64,000 nucleotides of DNA from Nitrospira sp. (GCA_005116745.1 SWDS01000010.1:442552-506551), one strand, 5' to 3'. Positions 26,170 to 36,449 are shown, counted from the stretch's first letter. A program made the numbers and translations. Notes: generated by a model from the letters alone, not told the origin.

Positions 26170-26403
26170 GGCCGCTTGTGGCTATCGTTCGCAAGAAGAC
26201 TCAATAAAAAAGCGATGAGGCGTCAGGCGACTCCCTGGATCTAAAAACATGTGCGCTGATGTTTGGGGAAAAGGTTCAAGGGGAAGAGAAGCATGAATCT
26301 AGCGTGATGTCTGAAGCACAATTCTGGCTGTATGAGTCAAACGAATGCCTAAGCCGTTGGTCTCAAGCCACCGGCTCGGCCTTGCGTCACAGCAGACAAT
26401 CTC

Positions 26404-26574
26404 TCAGGCGATTTTCCGGAGAGGAGCAGGCTTGTCGCTGGTTCGTTCACGGGAGAGATGGCCAAGCTTGAGCTGCAGCTCCTCGAACGACTCTGCTTGA
26501 ACCTGTTGTTCAGGAGAGCTCTGCAGACAACCACGCCACTTACCCTGCTCTTGCCAGATCGTGTATTTCGTCAT
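26404..26574 (-). CDS. Small HicB-like protein, orphan
   Basis: A 56-residue frame beginning MTKYTIWQEQGKWRG, followed by AESFEELQLKLGHL, the pattern of the partial-RNase-H HicB antitoxin fold (WQxxGxWxGYL, SLEDLxxxL). No HicA toxin gene is adjacent. The Shine-Dalgarno is weak, which lowers confidence. Upstream extension of the frame to 26829 overlaps the alpha/beta hydrolase gene and is unlikely to be real. Confidence 0.45.
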   Translation of the reverse strand: MTKYTIWQEQGKWRGCLQSSPEQQVQAESFEELQLKLGHLSRERTSDKPAPLRKIA

Positions 26575-26742
26575 GTTGCAGAGTCTAGCTGTAAGTCGAT
26601 ACGCTGAAAAGAATTTTCTCTGTTTTTGCCGTGGTGCGTAAACAAGCGAGGCGGCAACTCCTCTGGGCGGGCATGACTCCTCGTGCAAACCTTGCTTCAG
26701 GTCTTGCAGTGGATGGATCTCAATACCGCTGATGCGCAAGCC

Positions 26743-27606
26743 ATGACCTTTCAACAGATTGTCTCGAACCGACTGTCCTTTCGCGTGGCCATGGCCGGGT
26801 CCGGCGAGAAGCTGGTGCTCTGCCTGCATGGGTTTCCAGAATCCGCGATCTCATGGCAACATCAAATTGACCCGCTGGCGCAGGCAGGGTATCGGGTCTG
26901 GGCCCCCGATCTCCGAGGATATGGTGGCACGACGCGACCGACGAGCATAGACGCCTACCGAATTGAATCCTTGATGGATGATGTTACCGGACTTCTCGAT
27001 GCCGCGCAGGTTCAACGCGCCATCCTGGTCGGGCATGATTGGGGTGGAATCATCGCCTGGTACTATGGGATGCGGCACGCCGGGCGCGTGGAAGCCTTAA
27101 TCATTGTGAACGCGCCTCACCCCGCCTGCTTTGAACGGGAAGTACGACATTGGCGGCAATTGCATCGTTCCTGGTACATGGGATTGTTTCAAATGCCCTG
27201 GCTACCGGAAGCGGCAATGTCTACCGGTCATGGCTATGTGATTGGTGAGATCTTTCGGCGCATGACGAAGCAGATGCCGGATGATCTCATTCAACGGTAT
27301 CGACGGCAAGCGTGCGAGCCAGGAGCACTCACAGCCATGCTGAATTACTATCGCGCCGCCCTACGCGGCGGCGGGGCATTGCGGCAGCGAAGGTTGGGAT
27401 ATCCTCCTGTCCCCGTCCCTACACTGGTGATCTGGGGAGTGCAAGATCACGCACTCGTCAGCGAGAATCTTGATGGGTTGAATGAGTTCGTCGACGACCT
27501 GACGGTGGTGACGGTCACCGACGCCGGACATTTCGTGCATGAAGACAAGCCGGAGCAGGTCACGCGCGACATGTTGATGTGGTTGCAGCATCACGAGCGA
27601 ACCTGA
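26743..27606 (+). CDS. Alpha/beta hydrolase, epoxide hydrolase-like
   Basis: About 287 residues from the ATG at 26743 (26713 ATG and 26683 GTG are alternatives; none has a strong ribosome binding site). The oxyanion loop HGFPES, the nucleophile elbow VGHDWGG with an aspartate nucleophile, and the catalytic His in DAGHFVHEDKPE define the epoxide hydrolase/haloalkane dehalogenase branch. Cap-domain helices lie between about residues 125 and 215 (SWYMGLFQMPWLPE). The Asp nucleophile with HGFPE favours epoxide hydrolysis over esterase activity. The substrate is unknown. Confidence 0.87.
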   Translation: MTFQQIVSNRLSFRVAMAGSGEKLVLCLHGFPESAISWQHQIDPLAQAGYRVWAPDLRGYGGTTRPTSIDAYRIESLMDDVTGLLDAAQVQRAILVGHDWGGIIAWYYGMRHAGRVEALIIVNAPHPACFEREVRHWRQLHRSWYMGLFQMPWLPEAAMSTGHGYVIGEIFRRMTKQMPDDLIQRYRRQACEPGALTAMLNYYRAALRGGGALRQRRLGYPPVPVPTLVIWGVQDHALVSENLDGLNEFVDDLTVVTVTDAGHFVHEDKPEQVTRDMLMWLQHHERT

Positions 27607-27899
27607 TTCATAGACGCCATAGCTGACCTTCCTCATCGAACCGCCAGACACTTTCTCCCTTTGATGTGCGTCAACGCGCAAGCCCCATTCGACTGCGTGC
27701 CTCCTCATGATTTCACCGTTCTTCATGCGCCCAATTCCCGCCTTGTTATGGGCCGAGTGAAAACCTCCACAGTCTGCGTCACGTCTCACCGCTGTCTTAT
27801 CCCGCTGAAAGTAGCCAAGTTGTTGACCAATAAGACAACTGCGTTAGTATGCAATGAATTCCTTCTACGTCATTCACAGTCCGACGAGATGAGGTTCCC

Positions 27900-28334
27900 A
27901 TGAGAGAAGCGACGACAGCCATGGCTTCGCCTGTCGACACAGAATCCGATCGACGCACCAGGGTCCTCCTTGTGGTCGCCTGCGTGATGCTGGCCGGCCT
28001 GATCTATGCCGTGGTGGCACGAGACGAAGCCGTCTCTTGCCCAAACGAACTGATCGGCGCATGGGTCACATCGGCGAAAGGATACGAGGACGGAATGATC
28101 GTGTTTACCAAGACCGGCGTGGCCTTCAGCGTCGGAGCAGAACACGTGGATGCGCAGGCCCTTCGTCGCCTCGAGGTGTTTCCTGAAGGCCCTCGTACGT
28201 TGTACACGGTAATCTACGGCGACTCGCGACGCGACGAGCAAACCTTGTCGTTCTATTACCACACGAACGAGCAGACCATCACCTTCAAGAACCAGTTGCA
28301 TCTCGTCTGGACCAGAAAAGCGATGCAATCATGA
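27900..28334 (+). CDS. Membrane-anchored hypothetical protein, first gene of the signalling operon
   Basis: A 144-residue protein: a 20-residue cytoplasmic head, one TM helix (VLLVVACVMLAGLIYAVVA, about 22-40), then an extracytoplasmic domain of about 100 residues with beta pattern (LIGAWVTSAKGYEDGMIVFTKTG, TLSFYYHTNEQTITFKNQLHLVW), resembling small lipocalin-like or TIGR-type GxW domains. The GAWVTS start followed by an even strand pattern suggests ligand or surface sensing, but I cannot name a family. Its stop overlaps the next start (ATGA), which shows translational coupling to the HAMP-like gene. Confidence 0.72.
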   Translation: MREATTAMASPVDTESDRRTRVLLVVACVMLAGLIYAVVARDEAVSCPNELIGAWVTSAKGYEDGMIVFTKTGVAFSVGAEHVDAQALRRLEVFPEGPRTLYTVIYGDSRRDEQTLSFYYHTNEQTITFKNQLHLVWTRKAMQS

Positions 28335-28996
28335 AGGGAGTGTTTCAGCGCCGACAGCTCTTTGTTCATCCGGTTCAATACTGGTTTGTGATCACCACCC
28401 TCCTCTACTTCGCCTGTCTCCTGCTCACGCTCTATGCCGTAGTGTTCCTGCCGATGGCTCAGCCGCTCTATGATTCGACTATTTCCTGGGAACAACGCGC
28501 GGACATTGCGACGCAGTTTCTCGAGTTGAATGGGAGAATTTGGCCCTGGTTGATCATCACATTTCTCGTGTTGCTCCTCCATTCCCTGTACTTCATGCAT
28601 CGCATTGCCGGCCCGCTCTATCGGTTTACGGCACTCTTTCGGTCGATCGGAACCGGTCAACTGCATCAGCGGGCACGCTTGCGGAAGCATGACTATTTGC
28701 ATCGAGAAGCACAGGCCTTGAACAGCATGCTGGACCATTTCGAAAGCAGGATACAGGCCGTCAACCTGCAGTCGGCACTTGTGGTAGAAGCCTACGAAGC
28801 CGTCGCGCGGCGGATTCATGAGCAGACTTCCGACCAGATCACCCCTGCCCTTCAGATGCTCGATGAGGAGATGGGACGGTTCAAGACCTGTCTGGCTGAA
28901 TGTGAGCTACAGACACAGCAACCACTCGCACAACAGTGCTCTGAACGTGCCGAATCGAGCACCAGTCAATCTTCCACTGCAATGAAGGCCGCATAA
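28331..28996 (+). CDS. Two-TM HAMP-like membrane protein (paralogue 1)
   Basis: A 221-residue protein with a short basic N-terminus, TM1 (about 17-42), a 40-residue periplasmic loop containing SWEQRADIATQFLELNGRIWPW, TM2 (about 75-95) and a HAMP-like linker beginning HRIAGPLYRFTALFRSI and running to DYLHREAQALNSMLDHFE. A predicted coiled-coil tail ends in a polar Ser/Gln-rich stretch. It has no kinase, methyl-accepting or cyclase domain, so it could be a signalling adaptor. It shares layout and the AGPLYR motif with the next gene, so the two probably arose by duplication. Confidence 0.75.
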   Translation: MKGVFQRRQLFVHPVQYWFVITTLLYFACLLLTLYAVVFLPMAQPLYDSTISWEQRADIATQFLELNGRIWPWLIITFLVLLLHSLYFMHRIAGPLYRFTALFRSIGTGQLHQRARLRKHDYLHREAQALNSMLDHFESRIQAVNLQSALVVEAYEAVARRIHEQTSDQITPALQMLDEEMGRFKTCLAECELQTQQPLAQQCSERAESSTSQSSTAMKAA

Positions 28997-28998
28997 TC

Positions 28999-29742
28999 AT
29001 GGGAGAACCACTTCGAGCGACAAGCCCATCCGACCACCAGGCCGACACTCCAACCGACACCAACGTCTCCAAGGAATCCTCCGGCCCACGTCCGGCACTG
29101 GTGTCAGTGCCATTGCAAGATGCGCGAGCGAAGTCGAGCGGCGATCGCACGCACAAACGCCGATTGATGAGCTTCGTCCATCCGCTCCAAGCGCGTGTCC
29201 TCAGCCACGTCATTGTGTATTCGCTGATCGTGTTCGTGGTATTGGCCATCCCGGTCTTCAAACCACTCCTGCAATCACTCGACAATCCAGCCCTCTCCTG
29301 GCAGAAGCGCGCCGTGGTGGCCGACGACTTGCTCAACCTGCACGCCAGATTCTGGCCCTGGGCGCTTGGCGCGAGTGTCGTGGTCCTGATCCATTGCATT
29401 CATTCCTTGCTGCTCATGCAACGTGTCGCCGGCCCGCTCTATCGTCTCGCGCGAGTGTTTCCCCAAATCGGTGATGGGAACTTATGTATTCGGGCCACGT
29501 TTCGAGAAGGTGACTATCTTGTCCCGGAAGCCGATCTCGTGAATCAGATGACCGCCCAGCTGCAAACGAAAATTAATATGCTGAAACATGCGCAGGTCAT
29601 GCTGGCACTCGACACCGCGCGGTTCAAAGAAGTGGCCGTCATCAAGAATGATCCAGCCTTGACGGCTTTGGCCAAGCAGATGGAGCAGAACCTGGCCGGG
29701 CTCAAGACCTCCCTCGATACATTTAAAACCTACAGCGGGTAG
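28999..29742 (+). CDS. Two-TM HAMP-like membrane protein (paralogue 2)
   Basis: A 247-residue paralogue of the preceding protein, with an added 60-residue hydrophilic Ser/Thr/Pro-rich head before TM1 (SHVIVYSLIVFVVLAIPVF). The periplasmic loop again carries SWQKRAVVADDLLNLHARFWPW, TM2 follows, and the HAMP-like part starts QRVAGPLYRLARVFPQIGDGN. The C-terminal helices (LDTARFKEVAVIKNDPALTALA) are coiled-coil-like. Its start lies two bases after the previous stop, and its own stop abuts the pseudopilin start. It may form hetero-oligomers with its neighbour; that is inference. Confidence 0.75.
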   Translation: MGEPLRATSPSDHQADTPTDTNVSKESSGPRPALVSVPLQDARAKSSGDRTHKRRLMSFVHPLQARVLSHVIVYSLIVFVVLAIPVFKPLLQSLDNPALSWQKRAVVADDLLNLHARFWPWALGASVVVLIHCIHSLLLMQRVAGPLYRLARVFPQIGDGNLCIRATFREGDYLVPEADLVNQMTAQLQTKINMLKHAQVMLALDTARFKEVAVIKNDPALTALAKQMEQNLAGLKTSLDTFKTYSG

Positions 29743-30492
29743 ATGGTCAGGATGGGAAACGGGACCGTGCGTGTCATTCGAAAGCACCCATTTTGTGCGG
29801 CGCCACAGTCTGCGCTCACACAGACTGAAGGCTTCACCCTCATTGAACTCATGCTCGCGGTCTCGATCGTTGGGGTATTGGCTTCCCTTGCCGTTCCGAA
29901 TTACGTGGACTTCATCGAAAAGGCCCGCATGGCCAAGACCGTTGCGGAACTCCACGGCCTCACGAAAGAAATCAAAGGATATGCGCTTGGTGCGGAACAA
30001 TATCCAGATTCACTGGCGGACATCGGACGGAGCACGATGTTGGACCCATGGGGAACGCCGTATCAGTACTGGCGAGTCAACTGCGATCCTGTTTATGACA
30101 TCGGCAGCCTTGCCAAACTGAAATTGCGTAAGAAGGGAAATCCACGAGTGATCCCTGCCGCTGACTCCCCCTTCACGCATAACGATTGGCATCGTTCTCT
30201 CGCCGTTGATAACGGGGATCATCAAGATCTTCTCCATTTTGCTGCTGGTGGTGGCAACGGTGGCGGAGGTGGAAATGGAGGGGGGGGCGGTGGCAATGGC
30301 GGCGGCGGGCAGAATTGTGGACAGGGTGGAGCGAGGAAGGACCGTCACCTCCACCCGATTAGTTCAGACTTTGATCTTTACAGCATGGGAACGGACAAAG
30401 ATTCTGTGAAGCCCCTGACGGCACAGAAGAGTCATGATGATGTCATCCGGGCAAGTGATGGTGGGTATTACGGCTTGGCCAGGAACTTCTAA
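29743..30492 (+). CDS. Type II pseudopilin (GspG-like) with enlarged glycine-rich segment
   Basis: A 249-residue prepilin. The leader ends TEG (residue 30) and the mature part starts FTLIELMLAVSIVGVLASLAVPNY with Glu at mature position 5, the signature cut and methylated by prepilin peptidase. The GspG-type core (DPWGTPYQYW) and end (SDFDLYSMGTDKDSV, then GGYYGLA) are kept. Between them an insert of about 80 residues ends in a Gly/Asn-rich run (169-196). The leader is unusually long and no other secretion or pilus gene is in the window, so it may work with a distant assembly machine or as a sensor subunit. It sits directly between the HAMP-like proteins and the histidine kinase. Confidence 0.82.
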   Translation: MVRMGNGTVRVIRKHPFCAAPQSALTQTEGFTLIELMLAVSIVGVLASLAVPNYVDFIEKARMAKTVAELHGLTKEIKGYALGAEQYPDSLADIGRSTMLDPWGTPYQYWRVNCDPVYDIGSLAKLKLRKKGNPRVIPAADSPFTHNDWHRSLAVDNGDHQDLLHFAAGGGNGGGGGNGGGGGGNGGGGQNCGQGGARKDRHLHPISSDFDLYSMGTDKDSVKPLTAQKSHDDVIRASDGGYYGLARNF

Positions 30493-30504
30493 CTCGTTGA
30501 GACC

Positions 30505-33500
30505 ATGCAAACTCCGTTTTCGCTTTCACTCCTTCACAGCCGCATCGGGCGCCGGATTCTTGGTCTGTTCGTGCTCTGTGCGCTGGTGCCGACCTCCATA
30601 CTCGGATGGGTTTCGTACCGGCAAGTCACGGAACAGCTGATCGTTCAAGCTTCGGCCAGACTGAAACAGGAGAGCAAATCACAAGGGATGGTGCTGTATA
30701 GCCATCTCCTGACCTTGACGGCCGATCTGGATCGGATCGCTTCCGAATTGCCGAAGGATGGAATCGTTCTTACAGACACGGCCATCACGGCCTCGGTGAA
30801 AGAGTTGGGTCGGCGCTTTCACGAGATTCATCTTTTAGCAGCTGGGGGTTCTGGCCGCCGTGGGCTCACCCAGGCACAGATCGCACATCTTCAGGAAGGG
30901 AAAGCCTTGCTGGAGATTCATCCTGTGCCGGACCACCTTCCTCAGCTCACCCTTACTCGCATCGTGAACCCACGCCGATGGGACGCAGGACTTCTCTCCG
31001 CTCAGATCGATGAGACATCACTGTGGAGCACACAGGTCAAAGAGGCCCTGCCTGGGGATACGGATCTTGTGATCGAGGACGGCGCCCGACAAGTGCTCTA
31101 CACAACCTTTTTGCAGCACGTCACTCTTCCTGATTTCAGACGGCGGGACGTTGTCGCCCCGATGGGCGAAGGGGCTTTGTGGCGTTTCGGCAGGCAGGAG
31201 TATGTCGCAGGGGCTTGGTCGATGCCGCTTCGACATACGTTTCTTGTCGAACCATGGGTCATTGTGCTGAGTCAACCCAGAGAATCGGCGCTGGCTCCGG
31301 TTGAGCAATTTCGCCACACGTTCCTGCTCGTCATCGCGTCCGCGTTGAGCGCTGTTGTTCTGCTCAGCTTCGTACAGATCCGCCGTAGTTTGTACCCGGT
31401 GGCGGTCTTGCAAGAAGGCACGGCCCGTCTCGCGGGTGGCGATTTCACGACTCGCGTCACCGTGAAGAGCGACGATGAATTCCACGACCTCGCAAGCTCG
31501 TTCAATAGTATGACTGGAAAGCTCAGTCAGCAGTTTCACATGTTGGAGACCATTTCGGCGATCAGCCAAGCGATTCTTTCGAGCCATGAACCAACGGCCA
31601 TGATCAAGATCGTCCAGTCACGCATTACTGACACGATCACGTGCGACGCCGTGGGGATGACCTTGGTCGATCCTGAAGAGGGAGGCTCCGCCGTCCTATG
31701 GGTGCGTGTCATTGACGGTCCATCAGATCATGAGTCGCAGGCCTATCCGTGCCAGTTTTCCGACGACCATCTCGCCGCGATGAAGGCCCACCCCACCCAC
31801 TTTATTGCTACGGCCTCTACCCTGCCGCCATACCTGACGCCGATGCAGAAGCCGGACCTCTCCCTCTTTGTCACGTTTCCAATCATCGTGAACGAGATCG
31901 TCAGCGGCGCGTTGGTGCTGGCCTATCGCCAGAGACACAAACCACCGGCCGACAATCTGGCCCATGCCCGTCGCCTGGCCGATCAGGTGGCCGTGGCCTT
32001 GGCCAAGAACCAAGCCATGAAAGCGCAGATACAGGCGCAGATCGAATTGATTGGGGCCGTCGACGACAAGCAGCAGGCAGAGGAGCGTGCGACGATTCTC
32101 CAATCCGCCAATCAGTTATTGGAAACAAAGGAAGAGCGGCTTCGCCATCAACAGAGCGCCACACTGGCCCTAGTGCAGGACCGCACGGTGTTTGAGGGGG
32201 CGCTCCCGTTTACGGCCAAACAGCTGACCACCGTCGCGGCGCAGGCGCTTGTCGTCGATCGTGTCAGTGTGTGGATTTTTGAAGAGCAGACACAAGCCCT
32301 GTATTGTCTTGATAGTTACGATCGACCGGCCAATACGCATGCCTTCGGCGGAAAACTGACCCGCGCACAGTCTCCAATCTATTTTGAAACACTGGGCTGC
32401 GGACACCTGCTCGCTGCATCACAGGCGCAACAAGATCCGAATTTACGGGAACTGGTCACAGGGAGTCTCGCCCCTCAGCAAATCGGTGCTCGAATCGACG
32501 CACCGTTTCAGACCCAGGGCAAGCTGACAGGCGTCATCACCATCGAACATGTCGGCTCGTCTCGAGACTGGGCGCCGGATGAACAGCAATTCACCCAGGC
32601 CTTGGCGAACTTTATGACGCTTGTGCTGGAAGCCGCGCGGCGCCGTGAGTCTGAGGAAGCCCTCGCCCTCGCCAAGATCGCGGCGGAAGATGCGACGAAG
32701 GCCAAGGCGGAGTTTCTGGCGAATATGAGCCACGAAATCAGGACGCCGATGAACGGTGTCATTGGCATGACCGAAATTCTCGCCCGCACTCCCCTCTCCG
32801 ACACGCAACGCCATTATGTGGACACGATTCACAACTCCAGCGACACGCTCTTAACACTGATCAACGACATTCTCGACTTTTCAAAGATCGAAGCCGGCAA
32901 ACTGGATATCCAGTCGGTGCCGATCGATCTCAGAGATCTCGTCGAACGAACCGTTGAGCAGTTGGCCGAGCGCGCACAGCGCAAACACCTCACCCTGTCG
33001 GTGGAGTACGATCCAACTCTCCCAACCGCGGTGATGGGCGACCCGATCCGAGTCCGACAAATCCTCACCAATCTATTAGGCAATGCCATCAAATTCACCC
33101 AAGCCGGCGACGTGAGTGTGACCGTGGCACTCGATCCATCCCTTTCCAGTGAGGGGACTCCACATATGATCAGACTGGCCGTCACGGACACAGGATCCGG
33201 CATCAGCGCCGAAGGCCAGGCGAAACTCTTTCAGTCTTTTTCCCAAGTGGATGGGTCCTCGACCAGAGTCCATGGAGGGACTGGTCTTGGCTTGAGCATC
33301 TGTAAACAACTGAGTGAACTGATGGGTGGGACGATCGGAGTCGAGAGTGTCATCGGGCAAGGCAGCACGTTCTGGGTCGTCCTCCCGTTTCCGCTCCAAG
33401 CTGGAACGGTGGTCGAGAACCCGGCTGATTCCGTACTGGCAGGTGTGCGGGTATGCGCGGCTATCAATCACCCTGTGACCCGTCGGATTCTGACCCGCTA

Positions 33501-34695
33501 TCTCAGGCACTGGGGCCTTTCGGTCAACATGGCCAGCTCAGGCTCAGAATTTCTTGAGTTCGTCATGAACGAGCTCGCCACGGATGGTGGTAAGGTATTG
33601 GCCCTCGTTGATGAATCCTGTGCAGACATGACCGGCCAGGAACTATTGCAGGCACTGACCTCCGATTCCTCACTGAGCGAAGCCGGCATCCTCCGCTTGG
33701 TATCGTTCACGCAGCGGGCGGAGATCGAACAAGACCCCGCATTCGGTGGGATGCACTGTCTCACCAAGCCACTTCGTTACCAGACCCTGCGTGATGGGCT
33801 CGTCAATGGGTTGACCAACACATCGGTGATGGTCTCGCAGACACAGATCGCGCCGACTTCGGCCTCGGAGTTGTGTGGACAGGTGTTATTGGCCGAAGAC
33901 AACCCAGTCAATCAAGAGATCGCCGTGCTCATGCTCCAGACCCTGGGTTGCACCGTCACGGTGGCTCAGAACGGCCAAGAAGCGGTGGACCAGGCGAAGA
34001 GAGCCGCCTATGACCTCATTCTCATGGATTGCCAAATGCCGGAGATAGATGGTTTTGAAGCCACCAAGGTGATCCGTGAATGGGAAATGGCTGGATCTCG
34101 GCCTGCCATTCCGATCATTGCGCTCACGGCCTATGCGACACCGGGTGACCGTGAACAGTGCTTAGCCGCCGGCATGAGCGACTACATCGCAAAGCCCTTC
34201 TCCATGGAACGGCTGCGGGCAGTGTTGACCTCCTGGCTGCAACCGGCTCCGACACCATCAACGATCAATCAGCCTGCTTCACAGCCGACCGTGACGTTGG
34301 TCGCGGCGACGCCGGAACCAGAGTTTGAGGCGTCCTTGATTGTCGATGTGAAGGCGTGGGAGTCGATTTCAAGCCTCCAGCGACCGGGCAAAGCAGATCC
34401 GCTCGCCAAGATCCTGTCGCTATATTTGGCGGACTCACAACAACTTGTCGATATGCTGCATCAGGGCATGGATGTTGGAGATGCCACGGCTGTCAACCAG
34501 GCTGCGCATAGCTTGAAAAGCAGAAGCGCGGTCCTCGGAGCCCTCTCTCTCGCAACACTCTGCCAGCAGTTCGAGACTCTCAGTCGCCAGGGGCAGCTGA
34601 ACGAGGCTGAACCACTGTTGAATCAACTGGATGCGGCATTTGACCACGCCTGCCAGATTTTTGGAGCTGAACTCAACAAGAGGAGAGCCGCATGA
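30505..34695 (+). CDS. Hybrid sensor histidine kinase (HAMP-GAF-HisKA-HATPase-REC-REC-HPt)
   Basis: A 1396-residue membrane sensor. TM1 (about 12-33), a periplasmic sensing region to about 265, TM2 (about 268-288), a HAMP segment, one GAF-like domain (about 360-500), a coiled coil, a second GAF-like domain (about 560-710), HisKA with His743 in NMSHEIRTPMNG, HATPase (DTGSGIS, GGTGLGLSI), a first receiver without the acidic pair (INHPVTRR in its place), a second receiver with Asp1175 in LILMDCQMPEIDG, and an HPt domain with His1335 in AAHSLKSRS. This is a full intramolecular phosphorelay. The 4-bp overlap with the next gene pairs it with the REC-PAS-GGDEF-EAL output protein. Confidence 0.92.
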   Translation: MQTPFSLSLLHSRIGRRILGLFVLCALVPTSILGWVSYRQVTEQLIVQASARLKQESKSQGMVLYSHLLTLTADLDRIASELPKDGIVLTDTAITASVKELGRRFHEIHLLAAGGSGRRGLTQAQIAHLQEGKALLEIHPVPDHLPQLTLTRIVNPRRWDAGLLSAQIDETSLWSTQVKEALPGDTDLVIEDGARQVLYTTFLQHVTLPDFRRRDVVAPMGEGALWRFGRQEYVAGAWSMPLRHTFLVEPWVIVLSQPRESALAPVEQFRHTFLLVIASALSAVVLLSFVQIRRSLYPVAVLQEGTARLAGGDFTTRVTVKSDDEFHDLASSFNSMTGKLSQQFHMLETISAISQAILSSHEPTAMIKIVQSRITDTITCDAVGMTLVDPEEGGSAVLWVRVIDGPSDHESQAYPCQFSDDHLAAMKAHPTHFIATASTLPPYLTPMQKPDLSLFVTFPIIVNEIVSGALVLAYRQRHKPPADNLAHARRLADQVAVALAKNQAMKAQIQAQIELIGAVDDKQQAEERATILQSANQLLETKEERLRHQQSATLALVQDRTVFEGALPFTAKQLTTVAAQALVVDRVSVWIFEEQTQALYCLDSYDRPANTHAFGGKLTRAQSPIYFETLGCGHLLAASQAQQDPNLRELVTGSLAPQQIGARIDAPFQTQGKLTGVITIEHVGSSRDWAPDEQQFTQALANFMTLVLEAARRRESEEALALAKIAAEDATKAKAEFLANMSHEIRTPMNGVIGMTEILARTPLSDTQRHYVDTIHNSSDTLLTLINDILDFSKIEAGKLDIQSVPIDLRDLVERTVEQLAERAQRKHLTLSVEYDPTLPTAVMGDPIRVRQILTNLLGNAIKFTQAGDVSVTVALDPSLSSEGTPHMIRLAVTDTGSGISAEGQAKLFQSFSQVDGSSTRVHGGTGLGLSICKQLSELMGGTIGVESVIGQGSTFWVVLPFPLQAGTVVENPADSVLAGVRVCAAINHPVTRRILTRYLRHWGLSVNMASSGSEFLEFVMNELATDGGKVLALVDESCADMTGQELLQALTSDSSLSEAGILRLVSFTQRAEIEQDPAFGGMHCLTKPLRYQTLRDGLVNGLTNTSVMVSQTQIAPTSASELCGQVLLAEDNPVNQEIAVLMLQTLGCTVTVAQNGQEAVDQAKRAAYDLILMDCQMPEIDGFEATKVIREWEMAGSRPAIPIIALTAYATPGDREQCLAAGMSDYIAKPFSMERLRAVLTSWLQPAPTPSTINQPASQPTVTLVAATPEPEFEASLIVDVKAWESISSLQRPGKADPLAKILSLYLADSQQLVDMLHQGMDVGDATAVNQAAHSLKSRSAVLGALSLATLCQQFETLSRQGQLNEAEPLLNQLDAAFDHACQIFGAELNKRRAA

Positions 34696-36419
34696 CGTCC
34701 CCTACCCAACCACCTTTTCCCCTCGCACTGATCGTCGACGATGATCCAACGTTGCGTGCATTATCACGGATGAGCTTGGAACAAGAGGATCTCCGAGTGG
34801 AAGAAGCCTCGTCGGGGCAAGCTGCCATCGACTGTGCCGCGGTCACGATGCCGGACATCATCATCCTCGACTTGCAAATGCCGGGCATGGATGGGTTTGT
34901 TGCCTGTCAGCAACTCCGGCAGTTGCCGCGCGGGGAATTTGTGCCTATTCTCATCATGACGGGGCTGGATGACATCGATTCGATCGCGCAGGCATACGAA
35001 GTCGGCGCGACCGACTTTATCGTGAAGCCTTGTCCTGGGCTCATCCTGAGTCAGCGAGTACGGTACATGCTTCGGGCAAGTGAGATGCTCAACGCGCTTC
35101 GCAGCAGCGAATCCCGGCTTGCTCAAGCCCAGAGAATCGCTCAATTAGGCGGATGGGAATGGGATCTCGTCAAAGACCGCATGCACGTCTCGGATGCGGC
35201 GTGCCGGATCCTCGGAATCGCGCCAACCTTGTGTGATCACTCCCAGGCTTCGTATCTTGCGCGTGTGCACGAAGCGGATCGCGCATGGGTTGCCGAGGCC
35301 ATGCGAGCGGCGGTCGCCGATGGAACAGAATTTGATCTAGACCATCGCCTCGTCCAGAACGATGGTGCCGAACGCATCGTCCACGTCCTCGGAGAGACTA
35401 TCATGGACGATGCCGGGCAGGCGGAGTGTATGGTGGGCACGGTCCAAGATGTCACCGATATGCGAGCGACGGAAGCGAAGATCTATTTTCTCGCCAACTA
35501 TGACAGCGTGACTCATCTTCCCAATCGAAGCTTATTCCTCCATCGCGTGGCACAAGCGATGACCTGTGGCGCAGGCAGCCATGTCATCGGCGCACTCCTC
35601 GTCGTAGGCCTCGACCGGTATCATCGCCTGCGTGACATGCATGGCTCGCGAAAAGCAGAACAGCTCGTCAAGGACGTCGTGGAGCGCCTCCAGCATACCC
35701 TTTCGGCTGGCGTCATACCTGTACCGTCCACCGGTGCTGAGACTCCTGTCCTGGCGCGTCTGAGCGATGATCAATTTGCGATGCTGTACACCCATCTGTC
35801 TGCGCCTGAGGACTCTGCCAAAGTGGCTCACACATTGATGAGCGCTCTCGGTACTCCGTTTGTGATCGACGGTACGAGCGTGACGCTTTCGGCACATATT
35901 GGACTCGCGATACCTGGAGCCGACGGTGCGGATGCTGATGTGCTCCTGCGCAATGCCGTCACAGCCCTTCAAGCCGCCACAACCACGGGCCAGAACAGTT
36001 ACCGATACTACTCCTCTGCGATGAACACCTCACTGGCTGCCCGGATCAGCCTGGAACAGGATTTACGCGCCGCCACTACCGCAAATCAATTCGTCCTCCA
36101 CTATCAACCACAGGTCGATATTCTCTCGGAGAAGGTCGTCGGCTTTGAAGCGCTCATCCGATGGCAACATCCCACTCGTGGGTTGATCTCTCCGGCTGAG
36201 TTCATTCCGGTGGCCGAAGAAGAGGATCTGATCATCCAGATGAGTGAATGGGTGATCACGAGCGTGGTGCGGCAACAGAGGATGTGGCACAAAGGAGGAT
36301 TGGCTCCGACCGCCGTGTCCATCAATCTTTCTGGGCTTCATTTCCGACAACGCCATATCGCTAGTCACATCAAGGCACTCGTCTATGAGCAGGGCGGGAA
36401 TCCACAGGATAATGAAGCT

Positions 36420-36439
36420 CCCCGCAGCAAGCTGCGGGG
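36420..36439. repeat. Left hairpin of the IS200-type element
   Basis: CCCCGCAGCAAGCTGCGGGG forms a perfect nine-base stem with an AA loop. It is matched at the other end by 36927-36946, and in each case the stem is followed by G(T/A)ATCACA. Confidence 0.85.
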
Positions 36440-36449
36440 TATCACAGAA

